DNA of 64,000 bases from NCBI GenBank assembly GCA_035523995.1, contig DATKPQ010000151.1:15718-79717 (forward strand), given 5' to 3'. Numbering within the stretch: position 1 is the first letter of the stretch; each line of letters begins with the position of its first letter. Under the pieces are notes generated by a model. The model searched no databases and was not told the origin of the DNA. It worked only from the letters and a program-made list of their open reading frames with translations. The translations under genes were made by a program, and so were the position numbers. Below are positions 11,302-19,690 of this stretch, piece after piece. This stretch comes from JASHVB01 sp035523995. GTDB lineage: Bacteria > Pseudomonadota > Alphaproteobacteria > Acetobacterales > Acetobacteraceae.

Positions 11302-12837
11302 GTGACCGACCTTCGTTCTCCCGCCGTCGCCGGCACCTTCTATCCCGCGGACCCTGCCGTCCTGCGCCGTCAGGTCGCGGACTTCCTGGCCGATGCGGAT
11401 AACGCACCCCCCACCGCCAGCCACTTCCCGAAAGCGATCATCGCGCCGCACGCCGGCTACGTCTTTTCTGGCCCTGTCGCCGCCCGCGCCTACGCCCGCC
11501 TTGCCGGCGCCCGAGGAAAAATCCGCCGCGTCGTGCTGATCGGGCCGTCGCACTATGTCGGCTTTCAGGGCCTCGCGGTGGACACCGCCCGTGCCTGGGC
11601 CATGCCGAACGGCACCGTGGCGCTCGATACGGAAGCGATCGCCACCATCCGCCACCTGCCGATGGTGGGCGAACTGGAAGCCGCCTACACGCGAGAGCAT
11701 GCGCTGGAAGTCCACGTGCCCTTCCTGCAGCACGTGCTGGGCGAGTTCCGCCTCGTCCCGATCGTCGCCGGCGACACGCCGCCCGACGCCGTCGCCGCCG
11801 TGTTCGATATGCTCTGGGGCGGCCCCGAGACCCTGTTCGTGGTCTCCACCGACCTGTCGCACTACCTGGGCTACCAGGCCTGCCAGCGCATGGACAGCGA
11901 CACCGCCGCGGCGATCGAACGCTCCGACATCGACGCCATCACCTCAACTTGTGCCTGCGGTGCGGTTCCCACCCGCGGCCTGCTGCGCTCCGCCACCAAC
12001 CGCGGCCTGACGATCGAGCGGCTGGACCTGCGCAATTCCGGCGATACCGCCGGCCTGCGCGACCGCGTTGTCGGCTACGGCGCCTGGGCGCTGTACGACC
12101 CGGTCGCGTCCGTGGAGCAAGACAACGAACGCGACACGGTAGAGGCGCTTGGCCCCGACCTGATCCAGCTCGTCCGCACCGGCATTGCGATCGGGTTCCG
12201 CACCGGTCGCCCGGCCGAAGTGAACCCCGCAGCCCCGCTCCCGACCTTGTTCGCCGCCCACGGCGCGGCCTTCGTGACGCTGCAGCGCAACGGCCAGTTG
12301 CGAGGCTGCATCGGCTCACCAGTCGCGACACGTCCCCTGATCGTCGATGTCGTGCAACACGCCTTCAACGCCGCATTCCGAGACTGGCGCTTCCCTCGCC
12401 TGGCGTTGGACGAGCTGGCGGGGCTGGACCTGTCGGTGAGTGTGCTCACCCCGCCGCTGCCGATGACCTTCGCCGACGAGGCCGACCTGCTGGCCCAGCT
12501 ACAGCCCGGCATCGACGGGCTGATCATCGAGGACTCCGGCCGCTCTGCATTGTTCTTGCCCAGCGTCTGGGGGGAGATCCCAATGCCGCGGATCTTCCTG
12601 ACTCACCTGAAACTCAAGTCAGGCATGGCGGCCAACCATTTTTCCCCCCGCTTCACCGCGCGCCGGTTCCGCTCGATCGAAGTGAAGGGACGCATGGCCG
12701 ACCACCCGCCGCTCGCAGTCTTGTTGACAGCAAGCGACCTCCTGGCCTGGTCGCCGATGCGTGCGGCCGCGGTAGAGCCGACCCAGCCCTACCATCGCCC
12801 GGTCGTCGCCGGGCCGCAGCGAAGCGGACCACCCTAG
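11302..12837 (+). CDS. MEMO-AMMECR1 fusion (AmmeMemoRadiSam proteins B and A in one chain)
   Basis: The 511-residue protein has two recognisable domains. Residues 1-275 are MEMO-like, beginning LRSPAVAGTFYPADP, with IIAPHAGYVFSG, VLIGPSHYVGF and FVVSTDLSHYLGY carrying the conserved histidines of the dioxygenase-like metal site. Residues from about 285 to 480 are AMMECR1, with GQLRGCIGSP near residue 334 and a LPSVWGEIP segment. In many genomes these are separate genes next to a radical SAM gene; none is seen nearby. GTG 11302 is chosen since it starts the first conserved residues (TDLRSPAVAG). The biochemical role of the system is not established. Confidence 0.9.
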   Translation: MTDLRSPAVAGTFYPADPAVLRRQVADFLADADNAPPTASHFPKAIIAPHAGYVFSGPVAARAYARLAGARGKIRRVVLIGPSHYVGFQGLAVDTARAWAMPNGTVALDTEAIATIRHLPMVGELEAAYTREHALEVHVPFLQHVLGEFRLVPIVAGDTPPDAVAAVFDMLWGGPETLFVVSTDLSHYLGYQACQRMDSDTAAAIERSDIDAITSTCACGAVPTRGLLRSATNRGLTIERLDLRNSGDTAGLRDRVVGYGAWALYDPVASVEQDNERDTVEALGPDLIQLVRTGIAIGFRTGRPAEVNPAAPLPTLFAAHGAAFVTLQRNGQLRGCIGSPVATRPLIVDVVQHAFNAAFRDWRFPRLALDELAGLDLSVSVLTPPLPMTFADEADLLAQLQPGIDGLIIEDSGRSALFLPSVWGEIPMPRIFLTHLKLKSGMAANHFSPRFTARRFRSIEVKGRMADHPPLAVLLTASDLLAWSPMRAAAVEPTQPYHRPVVAGPQRSGPP

Positions 12838-12896
12838 CGGTACGGTAACCTCCGCAAGCGGTACGCTAACCTCCGCAGCGGTACGCTAACGCCCGC
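12836..12896. repeat. three tandem copies of a 20-21 bp unit
   Basis: AGCGGTACGGTAACCTCCGC (plus one A), AGCGGTACGCTAACCTCCGC and AGCGGTACGCTAACGCCCGC follow each other without a gap, starting inside the stop codon of the MEMO-AMMECR1 gene. Confidence 0.8.
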
Positions 12897-12926
12897 TCTG
12901 AGAGAAGCATGAGCCTCGCCCCCGAT

Positions 12927-12967
12927 GTCATTGCAAGGATGGAAGCAGCGAAGCAATCTCGGTCGTG
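12927..12967. repeat. dispersed palindromic repeat, family A, half copy 2
   Basis: GTCATTGCAAGGATG followed by GCAGCGAAGCAATCTCGGTC matches the left arm of family A; the right arm is missing. Confidence 0.65.
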
Positions 12968-13017
12968 CTGACGCGCCGGTGTATGCTATGCATCGCGCCG
13001 ATTTGCCGAGAACGCGC

Positions 13018-13929
13018 TCAATCGGCAGGTACCAATTCACCGATTTGCCCGGCATCGAATTCAGAAAAGAATGCGCGGCCATCAGGCAGGGCGATGATCG
13101 AACGCGCTCCTGCCTGTGGCGTGGGGATCAAGTATTCCTCCAGCAGCTCGCCGCCGAGGCTCATCCGCGCAACCCTGTTAGCGGCGTTCTCCGTCACCAA
13201 AAATTCCCCGCCGGGCATGCAGTCGATGCCGCGCAGGCTGGCATCCGGGCGTGGAAACGGAAATTCGACAATATGGCCGTCCCGGTCGATGCAGCCGATC
13301 GCATTGGCGATCGTCTCGACGAACCAACAACGTCCGTCCGTGGCACAAACGATTGCACGCGGCCCACTGTTCTTGGTCGGCGTGGGAAATTCACGGATCG
13401 AACCATCCATCGCCACGCGCGCAACCGCGCTACCGTCGGCCTCGCTGATCCAGATGAAGGCTGCATCGGCGGTGGGGGCCAGGGGTCTGCTCCCTGCTGT
13501 GATCCCAGCCGCGAATTCCGTGATCTCGCCGTGCGGCGTGATGCGTCCCACTTTCCCCGCTTCAGCCTCGGCAAACCATACATTACCGTCAGCACCGCGG
13601 GCGATGCCGTTCGGCCCGGCACTCGCCGTCGGCACCGTGAACTCCGTGATGGCGCCTGCTGGTGTCATGCGGCCAATGCGATGGCCGGCGGATTGCGTGA
13701 ACCACAAATTGCCGTCGGCGCCGGCGATGATGCCGATTGGGACGCTGCCCTTCCGTGCCAGCGGGAATTCCATAAAACTGTAGTCGCGGGTGGACAGGCG
13801 GCCGATCCGATCCGCGCCGCTTTCACAGAACCAGACATTGCCGTCGGGACCCAGAGTCACAATATAGGGCTGCGCATTCGCGGCCGGAATGCAATGCTCG
13901 CGGATCGTGTAGCGCGGCCGAGCGGTCAT
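13018..13929 (-). CDS. virginiamycin B lyase-like beta-propeller protein
   Basis: The 303-residue protein has at least six repeated blades of the pattern GPDGNVWFCESGADRIGR, GADGNLWFTQSAGHRIGR and GADGNVWFAEAEAGKVGR, typical of the Vgb/SMP-30-like streptogramin lyase family. Vgb opens streptogramin B antibiotics with Mg2+, but most homologues have unknown substrates. ATG 13929 lies two bases after the stop of the dioxygenase beta gene (TGACCATG), so they are co-translated and the propeller may act on a product of the dioxygenase. No signal peptide is evident. Confidence 0.8.
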   Translation of the reverse strand: MTARPRYTIREHCIPAANAQPYIVTLGPDGNVWFCESGADRIGRLSTRDYSFMEFPLARKGSVPIGIIAGADGNLWFTQSAGHRIGRMTPAGAITEFTVPTASAGPNGIARGADGNVWFAEAEAGKVGRITPHGEITEFAAGITAGSRPLAPTADAAFIWISEADGSAVARVAMDGSIREFPTPTKNSGPRAIVCATDGRCWFVETIANAIGCIDRDGHIVEFPFPRPDASLRGIDCMPGGEFLVTENAANRVARMSLGGELLEEYLIPTPQAGARSIIALPDGRAFFSEFDAGQIGELVPAD

Positions 13930-13931
13930 GG

Positions 13932-14429
13932 TCAGATCGGATAGACCAGCGACGTCGGGACAATAGTCGAATCGTAGATGCAGATGCGCTCGGCAAAGCG
14001 CAGCACGCCGGCATCGTCGACCACGCGATCCTGGCAGCTTCCGCACAGGAACAATGCGCTGGGTTGGTCGGGCATTGTCTGGTAGATGGCGAAGCTCGCG
14101 GTCAGGCACAGCCCGTCCGATTGGACAGAGCGCACGCAGATGCCGCTGGTGATACGCCGGGCAATGCGCGGTGCGAACAATGCCGTCTCGCGCAGGGCAA
14201 CCACGCGGTCCATCAGCATGTCGCGGCTCTCGCAATAGATCACGGCGACCGGAAACCCCTGCTCGTGACTGGCCCGTTCGACGATCTTGTAAAGGCAGGG
14301 ATCGGCAAACAGCCCAGGCCATTGTTCCAGTGCCCCGCCGTTCAGCACATCGTCATAGGCGCAATACAAATCCGCGAGCCGCGCCCGCTGCTCCAGCGTC
14401 ACAGCCACGCCGGCCGCGGCTGCGATCAT
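13932..14429 (-). CDS. ring-hydroxylating dioxygenase, small (beta) subunit
   Basis: The 165-residue protein fits the beta subunit family (SnoaL-like cone fold): LADLYCAYDDVLNGGALEQWPGLF at the start, then CESRDMLMDRVVALRE and a C-terminal FAERICIYDST. It structurally supports the alpha subunit encoded upstream. ATG 14429 is chosen; the frame further upstream only translates repeat DNA (a GLLGFARNDMGRFARND reading). A 168-bp repeat-filled gap separates it from the alpha gene, unusually long for this pair. Confidence 0.85.
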   Translation of the reverse strand: MIAAAAGVAVTLEQRARLADLYCAYDDVLNGGALEQWPGLFADPCLYKIVERASHEQGFPVAVIYCESRDMLMDRVVALRETALFAPRIARRITSGICVRSVQSDGLCLTASFAIYQTMPDQPSALFLCGSCQDRVVDDAGVLRFAERICIYDSTIVPTSLVYPI

Positions 14430-14430
14430 G

Positions 14431-14583
14431 GCGCAGCCCCGGCACTCCACCGCGCAGCCCCGACACTCCATGTCATTGCGAGCGAAGCGACCCATGTCAT
14501 TGCGAGCGAAGCCAAGCAATCCCGGTCGTGCGATCGCACCGACCCAGCGTGCTGCACCGCGCTCGCAACGGCGTTGCAATGAC
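14431..14583. repeat. family A repeat copy 3 preceded by a 21-bp tandem duplication
   Basis: Two 21-bp units (GCGCAGCCCCGGCACTCCAC and GCGCAGCCCCGACACTCCAT as cores) at 14431-14472 are followed by two left arms starting GTCATTGCGAGCGAAG at 14472 and 14496 and a right arm ending GTTGCAATGAC at 14583. The block splits the alpha and beta dioxygenase genes. Confidence 0.75.
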
Positions 14584-14597
14584 GGCCGGTCACGACA

Positions 14598-15869
14598 CTA
14601 CAATCCCATGACCGAACGATAGTGCTGGTAAAAGCCCCGGATCGCCGTCTCCGTCACCATGTGTTGCTCATTGGACACCATGCGGCCGCCCATTTCCACC
14701 ACGCAGGCTTCATCGTCATCGGTCTCAAGGCCGGCCTGCGACAGCACCATTGCCTCGCTGTCATCAAGCGACACCAGCCCCGCCGGCCCCATCAGGTTCG
14801 CCTGTCGCAGCCGGCGCTGGCGCATGTCAGGCGTATCGTCGGCGTAACCAAAGAACGTCCAGGCCAGATCGAACGTACGCGCATCCAGCGGCACGATCTG
14901 ACGCATCGCCAGCGTATTGGATTGCTGCTGCACAATCAGGTTGGGCCATAGTGTTTGCATCACCACGGTGGCATCGCCCGGGAACTCGCGAACCGGGTCC
15001 AGCAGGCGCTTGTCGCGGAGGGAAAAATTGGCCTTGAAGGCACGCATCTGCGACGTGGCATCATTGGTTTCCTGCGCGCCGCGCCGGCTGACCAGCACGC
15101 CGTGCCGGCCGGTGTCGTCCATTTCCACCGCGGATTGCTGGTCCAACCGGAACAAGCCGAACGTCACCAGGAAGACGTGCAGCAAGCTGGCGTGGTACGG
15201 GTCCTTGATGTTCTCGAACATCAGCTTCCAGTTGCTGGGAATGCGCTGGCGCATGGTGCCAAGCACTTCCAGCTTGCGGCCGTCGAACACACGGTCGAAA
15301 TAGCCGAGCATGCGTTCGCCGAGCCAGGTTTCCAGTGATTCATTGGGGGAACCGAAGCTAGCGAACACCACGCCGTGGCGCTGCGTCACCGTGAGGCGTT
15401 GCAGCCCATGCTCTTCTTGCCGGAAGTCCGTCGGCATTCCGCCCTGGCCGCGATAGCCACGGCGGAACGGCACGCCAAGCAGATTGCCGGACAGATCGTA
15501 GGTCCATTGGTGATACGGGCAGACGAACTCCTTCGCAGTCCCGCGCGCAGCGGCGCAGAACTGCATGCCGCGATGGGCGCAGCGATTGACCAGCACGTTG
15601 ATCGCATCGTCGCTGGCGCGCACGGCGACCACTTCGCGCGTGCCAAGCTGGGTACGCTTGAAATCACCTGCCTTGGGCAGTTCTGCTTCCAGGCAGACGT
15701 ACAGCCAGTTGTTCTCGCCGAACACGCGGTCTTGCTCGAGGGCGAAGATGTTTGGATCGGTGTAGACCCAGTTCGGGACGCGCGACGGCCCAGCATCCGG
15801 CCACGTGCGTCGTGCCGGCGGCGGCGACAAGGGCTTTTCGGCAAGGGCCGACAGCGTTCCGTCCGCCAT
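14598..15869 (-). CDS. ring-hydroxylating dioxygenase, large (alpha, Rieske) subunit
   Basis: The 423-residue protein has an N-terminal Rieske domain with C97-x-H99 (NRCAHRGMQF) and C117-x2-H120 (VCPYHQW), the exact 17-residue spacing of the family. The catalytic domain carries NIKDPYHASLLH, the Asp/His iron-binding motif, near residues 205-220. It should add O2 to an aromatic or similar substrate in the cytoplasm, with electrons from a reductase not encoded nearby. The ATG has a strong GGAGGAG site 9 bases upstream. The wording is closest to salicylate/anthranilate-type oxygenases, but the substrate is not readable. Confidence 0.9.
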   Translation of the reverse strand: MADGTLSALAEKPLSPPPARRTWPDAGPSRVPNWVYTDPNIFALEQDRVFGENNWLYVCLEAELPKAGDFKRTQLGTREVVAVRASDDAINVLVNRCAHRGMQFCAAARGTAKEFVCPYHQWTYDLSGNLLGVPFRRGYRGQGGMPTDFRQEEHGLQRLTVTQRHGVVFASFGSPNESLETWLGERMLGYFDRVFDGRKLEVLGTMRQRIPSNWKLMFENIKDPYHASLLHVFLVTFGLFRLDQQSAVEMDDTGRHGVLVSRRGAQETNDATSQMRAFKANFSLRDKRLLDPVREFPGDATVVMQTLWPNLIVQQQSNTLAMRQIVPLDARTFDLAWTFFGYADDTPDMRQRRLRQANLMGPAGLVSLDDSEAMVLSQAGLETDDDEACVVEMGGRMVSNEQHMVTETAIRGFYQHYRSVMGL

Positions 15870-15929
15870 GATCCGAGCTCCTCCCGCTTTTCTTGGGACA
15901 CAGCCTGCGCCCAATACGCGGTCCGGGCA

Positions 15930-15957
15930 ATATCGCAGGAGCCATATCGCAGGAGCC
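15930..15957. repeat. 14-bp perfect tandem duplication
   Basis: ATATCGCAGGAGCC occurs twice in direct succession upstream of the dioxygenase alpha gene. Confidence 0.7.
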
Positions 15958-16049
15958 AGTCGCGTCCGGGTTGTCGCGAGCCAGTCGGTGACCTGGCGAT
16001 GTGTTGGCGGATCTCACAATCTCGGCGTTGATAGCCAGCACCGCGTTGC

Positions 16050-17894
16050 TCAAGGCATGAGCACGTATTGCCCAGGAGCGGGCTCCATCGGCGGCAGGTC
16101 GCGTTGCGGCGCACCCATTGGCGGCGGCGGCTCGCGCGTGCCTGCCCCGATCCCGACCAGCCATGCCTGCCAGGCCGGCCACCACGATCCGTCACGTTGC
16201 GGCGCGCGCGACGCCCAGGTATCCGGATCGACGTAGCGTTCGCCTCGGCTGCGCGTCATGACCTGGAAACTGCCGCGCCGCGTCTCCGGCGGATTGACGA
16301 TGCCCACGTTGTGGCCGCCGCTCACCAGGGCGAACGTCGAATCGGTGTCGGTGAACAACGCCGCCTTGTAGACCGAACGCCAGGGCGCAATGTGGTCGTG
16401 CAGCGTGCCGAGCGCGAAGATTGGCACCGCGATATCGCGCATCGCGATAACGCGTCCGTCCACAGCGAATCGCCCCGCCGTCAACCTGTTCTCGAGGAAA
16501 AGACCGCGCAGATACTCGCTGTGCATCCGCGCCGGCATGCGAGTCTGGTCGGCGTTCCAGGCCGCCAGGTCGGTCATTGGCTCGCGCTGCCCTAACACAT
16601 ATTCGCGGATCAGCCGGGACCACAGCAGTTCGTTGGACCGCAAAGCCTGGAACGCGCCAGACATTTGCCGCGTGTCGAGATAGCCCTGGTCCCACATCAG
16701 GTCTTCCAGGTAGCCGAGCTGACGTTCGTCGATGAACAGCATCAGTTCGCCGGCTTCAGCGAAGTCTGTCTGGGCGGCAAGCAAGGTGAGGCTGGCGAGC
16801 CGGTCATCGTGATCGCGCGCCATGGTGGCCGCGGCGATGGTGAGAATTGTGCCGCCGAGACAATAGCCGCAGCCATGCACCTTGTGCCCTGGCTGAATGC
16901 TCGAAATGGCATCCAGCGCCGCCATCACGCCTTCGCGGCGGTAATCGTCCAGGCTGGTTTCGCGATCATTCGCTGATGGATTCTTCCAGGACACGATGAA
17001 GACCGTGTGGCCCTGGGACACCAGCCAGCGGACCAGGGAATTCTCCGGCCGCAGGTCGAGGATGTAATATTTCATGATCCAGGCCGGCACGATCAACACC
17101 GGCTCGGCATGCACCGTCTCGGTGAGCGGTGCATACTGGATCAGTTCAATCAACGCGTTGCGGTAAACCACGCGTCCGGGTGTGATGGCCAGGTTGCGTC
17201 CGACGACGAAATTCTCGGTGCCAGCCGGCGGCTTGCCGGCGAGCGATCGATCCAGGTCATCCATCCAGTAATCCAGTCCGCGCCGCAGATTGAAGCCCGC
17301 CTCCTGAACGGTCTGCCGCAGAATCAACGGGTTGAGCCACGGGATGTTGCTGGGCGCCCAGACATCGGCGAGCTGGCGGATCAGGAAGGCCATCTCCTGC
17401 TGGTGGGTATGGGTCATGCCGGGGACGTCGCGCGCGGTGTCCAGGCACCAGGCTTCCGCCATCTGGTAGGAGCGGGCGATGACGTTGAACGGCCATTCCG
17501 CCCAGGCGGGATCGGTGAAGCGGTGGTCAATGGTGGTGGTCGGCACGCTGTCGGCGCCGTCGGTAATGGCCTTCGGCAGCCACAGCGCGTAGCGGGCCAA
17601 CGTAACCCAGGCCTGCAGCGCCAGCGAGAGTTGCTTGCCCGGCGCGGCGGCGAGCTGTGCCGCCCAATCTTCCCAGGTGCGCGCCAGCGCCACCGGCGAG
17701 ACGCCTTGCGTCGCGCGGGCCTGGATCGCGCGCAGCATGCGATCGAAGGTGCGAAAGTCCGGCACGACCGAATGGGTGGCTGCGTCATCGCGGTGCCCGA
17801 TGGGTACAGACGTCGATGGGACGTTGGGCGCAGCGATGAGGGCGCTGGACGAGGCATCACGTTCGCGCTTCGTCGCGACAGATTCGCCGGGCAT
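16050..17894 (-). CDS. phaC: poly(3-hydroxyalkanoate) synthase (PhaC)
   Basis: The 614-residue enzyme polymerises hydroxyacyl-CoA into storage polyester. The lipase-like box reads GCGYCLGG with the nucleophilic Cys near 345; the Asp is in LGTLHDHIAPW and the His in VSGGHNVGIVNPP. The N-terminal PhaC domain is clear (FTDPAWAEWPFNVIARSYQ, EAGFNLRRGLDYWMDD). Length and motifs fit class I. ATG 17894 has GGAG eight bases upstream. An FNR/ANR-like dyad lies about 75 bases before the start. No phasin or phaAB gene is adjacent. Confidence 0.92.
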   Translation of the reverse strand: MPGESVATKRERDASSSALIAAPNVPSTSVPIGHRDDAATHSVVPDFRTFDRMLRAIQARATQGVSPVALARTWEDWAAQLAAAPGKQLSLALQAWVTLARYALWLPKAITDGADSVPTTTIDHRFTDPAWAEWPFNVIARSYQMAEAWCLDTARDVPGMTHTHQQEMAFLIRQLADVWAPSNIPWLNPLILRQTVQEAGFNLRRGLDYWMDDLDRSLAGKPPAGTENFVVGRNLAITPGRVVYRNALIELIQYAPLTETVHAEPVLIVPAWIMKYYILDLRPENSLVRWLVSQGHTVFIVSWKNPSANDRETSLDDYRREGVMAALDAISSIQPGHKVHGCGYCLGGTILTIAAATMARDHDDRLASLTLLAAQTDFAEAGELMLFIDERQLGYLEDLMWDQGYLDTRQMSGAFQALRSNELLWSRLIREYVLGQREPMTDLAAWNADQTRMPARMHSEYLRGLFLENRLTAGRFAVDGRVIAMRDIAVPIFALGTLHDHIAPWRSVYKAALFTDTDSTFALVSGGHNVGIVNPPETRRGSFQVMTRSRGERYVDPDTWASRAPQRDGSWWPAWQAWLVGIGAGTREPPPPMGAPQRDLPPMEPAPGQYVLMP

Positions 17895-17961
17895 GGCACG
17901 CTCCGTTGGGGTGGTTTGAAGCAAGCGTCGGAAGCAATGATCCGAAGCGCCCGAAAATGCC

Positions 17962-17975
17962 TTGAGATAGATCAA
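17962..17975 (-). promoter_or_regulatory. FNR/ANR/FixK-like box upstream of phaC
   Basis: Read on the minus strand it is TTGAT-CTAT-CTCAA, one base from the consensus TTGAT-N4-ATCAA. Its centre is about 74.5 bases before the phaC ATG. Confidence 0.5.
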
Positions 17976-18109
17976 GGCCGCCCCCCCCGCCATGCGGGAG
18001 GAGATGGTCATATTACCAAATCTGACGCGCGATCACGGTCAGGAAATACTGAGCAGCGGACGCCGGCGACGCGTGCCGGCCAATGCTGTTCTTGCCAACC
18101 CTCTCAACC

Positions 18110-18123
18110 AATCTGATCAGATT
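18110..18123. other. perfect 14-bp palindrome
   Basis: AATCTGATCAGATT lies between the end of the outer-membrane-barrel gene and the phaC promoter region. It could be a regulator site; no T-run follows. Confidence 0.4.
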
Positions 18124-18150
18124 CGGCAAGGCTCCAGGGCATCGTTGGCC

Positions 18151-19542
18151 TTAAAGGTACCGCACCACCTGCACCAGAAACCCGCCCGCCTGCGGCAGGC
18201 TGCCGAACTCGGAGCGGCGCCCGCCGAACGTCAGGGTCGCCTGCGCGCCAATGGTCCAAGCGCGCGACAGATAGTAGTTGGCGGTCGCCTGTATCAGCCC
18301 GGACCCGTCCTGGACGTTGATATTCGCCAGCGCCGTGATTTCCAGGTCGGTGACGAACGCATCCACCCAGTCGGCGCGCAGGAATGCCGAATTGCGCGTT
18401 TCCGGTTCCTGCTGGTCCTGCGCGTAAGATCGGATATACCAAAGTTCGGCGGCGACGCCAGGGATGTTGCCGCGCTGCACCCCCGCGTTGAACCAATTGC
18501 GCCAGTCCTCTGGGGTAAAACCTACCTCGTGGTAGTGATATTCCAGGTTCAGCGTCAACTTGGTATCCACAGGCGTATAAGAAAACCCAGCGGCAAGATC
18601 GTTCTGGAAATACTGCGTGGTATTCGTGGGGATGACCGGAGGCGCCTGCCTGGGCAGCGTTCCGGTTTCCCGGCCATAGGCCAGCGCGTTCGCAATCAGG
18701 CTCGCTTGCTCGCCACCGGCCCATTCGACATAGGCAATGGTCTGCTGCCCGATACTGACGGTCAGGTTGGTGCCAATCTGCGTCTGGTCGCCGGCGTGGT
18801 ACAGCAGCAGCTCCGGGCTGAACCCGTTGGCGATGCTGGCGCTGCCCTTCAACAGGAAACGGTCCTGCGCATTGGTACGGTCCAGCATGGGGTCGAAGCT
18901 GGGCAGATCGGTATTGGTATAGATGGCGGTGGGTAGCGTCACTCTTGGCGCGAAGGCGGCGGTGATGGAACCGCCGGTCCAGACATGCTGGGCGAGCACC
19001 ATCAGGGTGCCGAGCCGGTCCTCGCGCAGGATCGTGGGGTCGGCGGTCAGCGGTTCGACGACGGCGCGGGTGCGAAAGAAGTCGGTGGGGTTGTAGCCCA
19101 CCGCGACGCCACTTTTCACGTTGACCCGGCCCAGGTCGATCCACGTGCTGTCGTTTGGCTGCCAGCCCAGAAAAAGTTCGCGCAGATCGTTGCGGACGGA
19201 TTCGTGGCTGGGGAACGGGACATCGTTGGCGGCCCGCAGATTGAAACGGCCGCTATAGTCCAGCGTGACGTTGTTGCCGAGCTTCCATTCGTCGCGGGAA
19301 TCCAGGAACAGACGATCTTCCCAGCTTGCGGGCGTCGGCGGCGGATATGGGACAAGCAGGTCGTTGCGCAGGGGGGTTACGGTGAAGGCGTCCTCGACGT
19401 AGTTGCGCTGCGCTGCGTTGCTGGTGGGAACCGGAAGGATGGCCGGTGCGGGCGCCTGCGCGGCGGGTGGGATAAGGTTCAGGTCCTGGTCCTCATCCGC
19501 GGCGATGGCGGGAATAGAAAAGACGATGAGGGCACACAACAC
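18151..19542 (-). CDS. outer-membrane beta-barrel protein of the ABC/LolA-like operon
   Basis: The 463-residue protein has a signal peptide (LCALIVFSIPAIAA, cleavage before DEDQ) and then alternating hydrophobic/polar strands with many aromatic turns (LDYSGRFNLRA, LNLEYHYHEVGF, TANYYLSRAWTIGAQATLTF), ending in a barrel-like VQVVRYL. I do not recognise a named family. The frame extends to GTG 19692, overlapping the LolA-like gene stop by four bases, but the first 50 codons translate a dispersed repeat and precede the signal peptide, so GTG 19542 (or TTG 19539) is preferred. It is the last gene of a four-gene operon and probably the outer-membrane end of that pathway. Confidence 0.7.
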   Translation of the reverse strand: MLCALIVFSIPAIAADEDQDLNLIPPAAQAPAPAILPVPTSNAAQRNYVEDAFTVTPLRNDLLVPYPPPTPASWEDRLFLDSRDEWKLGNNVTLDYSGRFNLRAANDVPFPSHESVRNDLRELFLGWQPNDSTWIDLGRVNVKSGVAVGYNPTDFFRTRAVVEPLTADPTILREDRLGTLMVLAQHVWTGGSITAAFAPRVTLPTAIYTNTDLPSFDPMLDRTNAQDRFLLKGSASIANGFSPELLLYHAGDQTQIGTNLTVSIGQQTIAYVEWAGGEQASLIANALAYGRETGTLPRQAPPVIPTNTTQYFQNDLAAGFSYTPVDTKLTLNLEYHYHEVGFTPEDWRNWFNAGVQRGNIPGVAAELWYIRSYAQDQQEPETRNSAFLRADWVDAFVTDLEITALANINVQDGSGLIQATANYYLSRAWTIGAQATLTFGGRRSEFGSLPQAGGFLVQVVRYL

Positions 19543-19690
19543 CTCTCCCGCGAAGCGGGAGAGGCCGAGGTGCGACGCACCAAGGGTGAAGGTGATCGCG
19601 ATGGCACGAAGCCGTCGTCCTACCCTCCCGCCACCCCTCGCCCACCGCTTCGCGGCGACCTCTCCCGCGCGCAGGGCAGGCGAGGTTTTC
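19541..19690. repeat. dispersed hairpin repeat, family B, copy 1
   Basis: CTCTCCCGCGAAGCGGGAGAG is a near-perfect hairpin, followed by GGTGCGACGCACC and AAGGGTGAAGGTGA, and closes near 19660 with CTCTCCCGCGCGCAGGG. It lies at the 5' end of the barrel gene. Confidence 0.65.
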
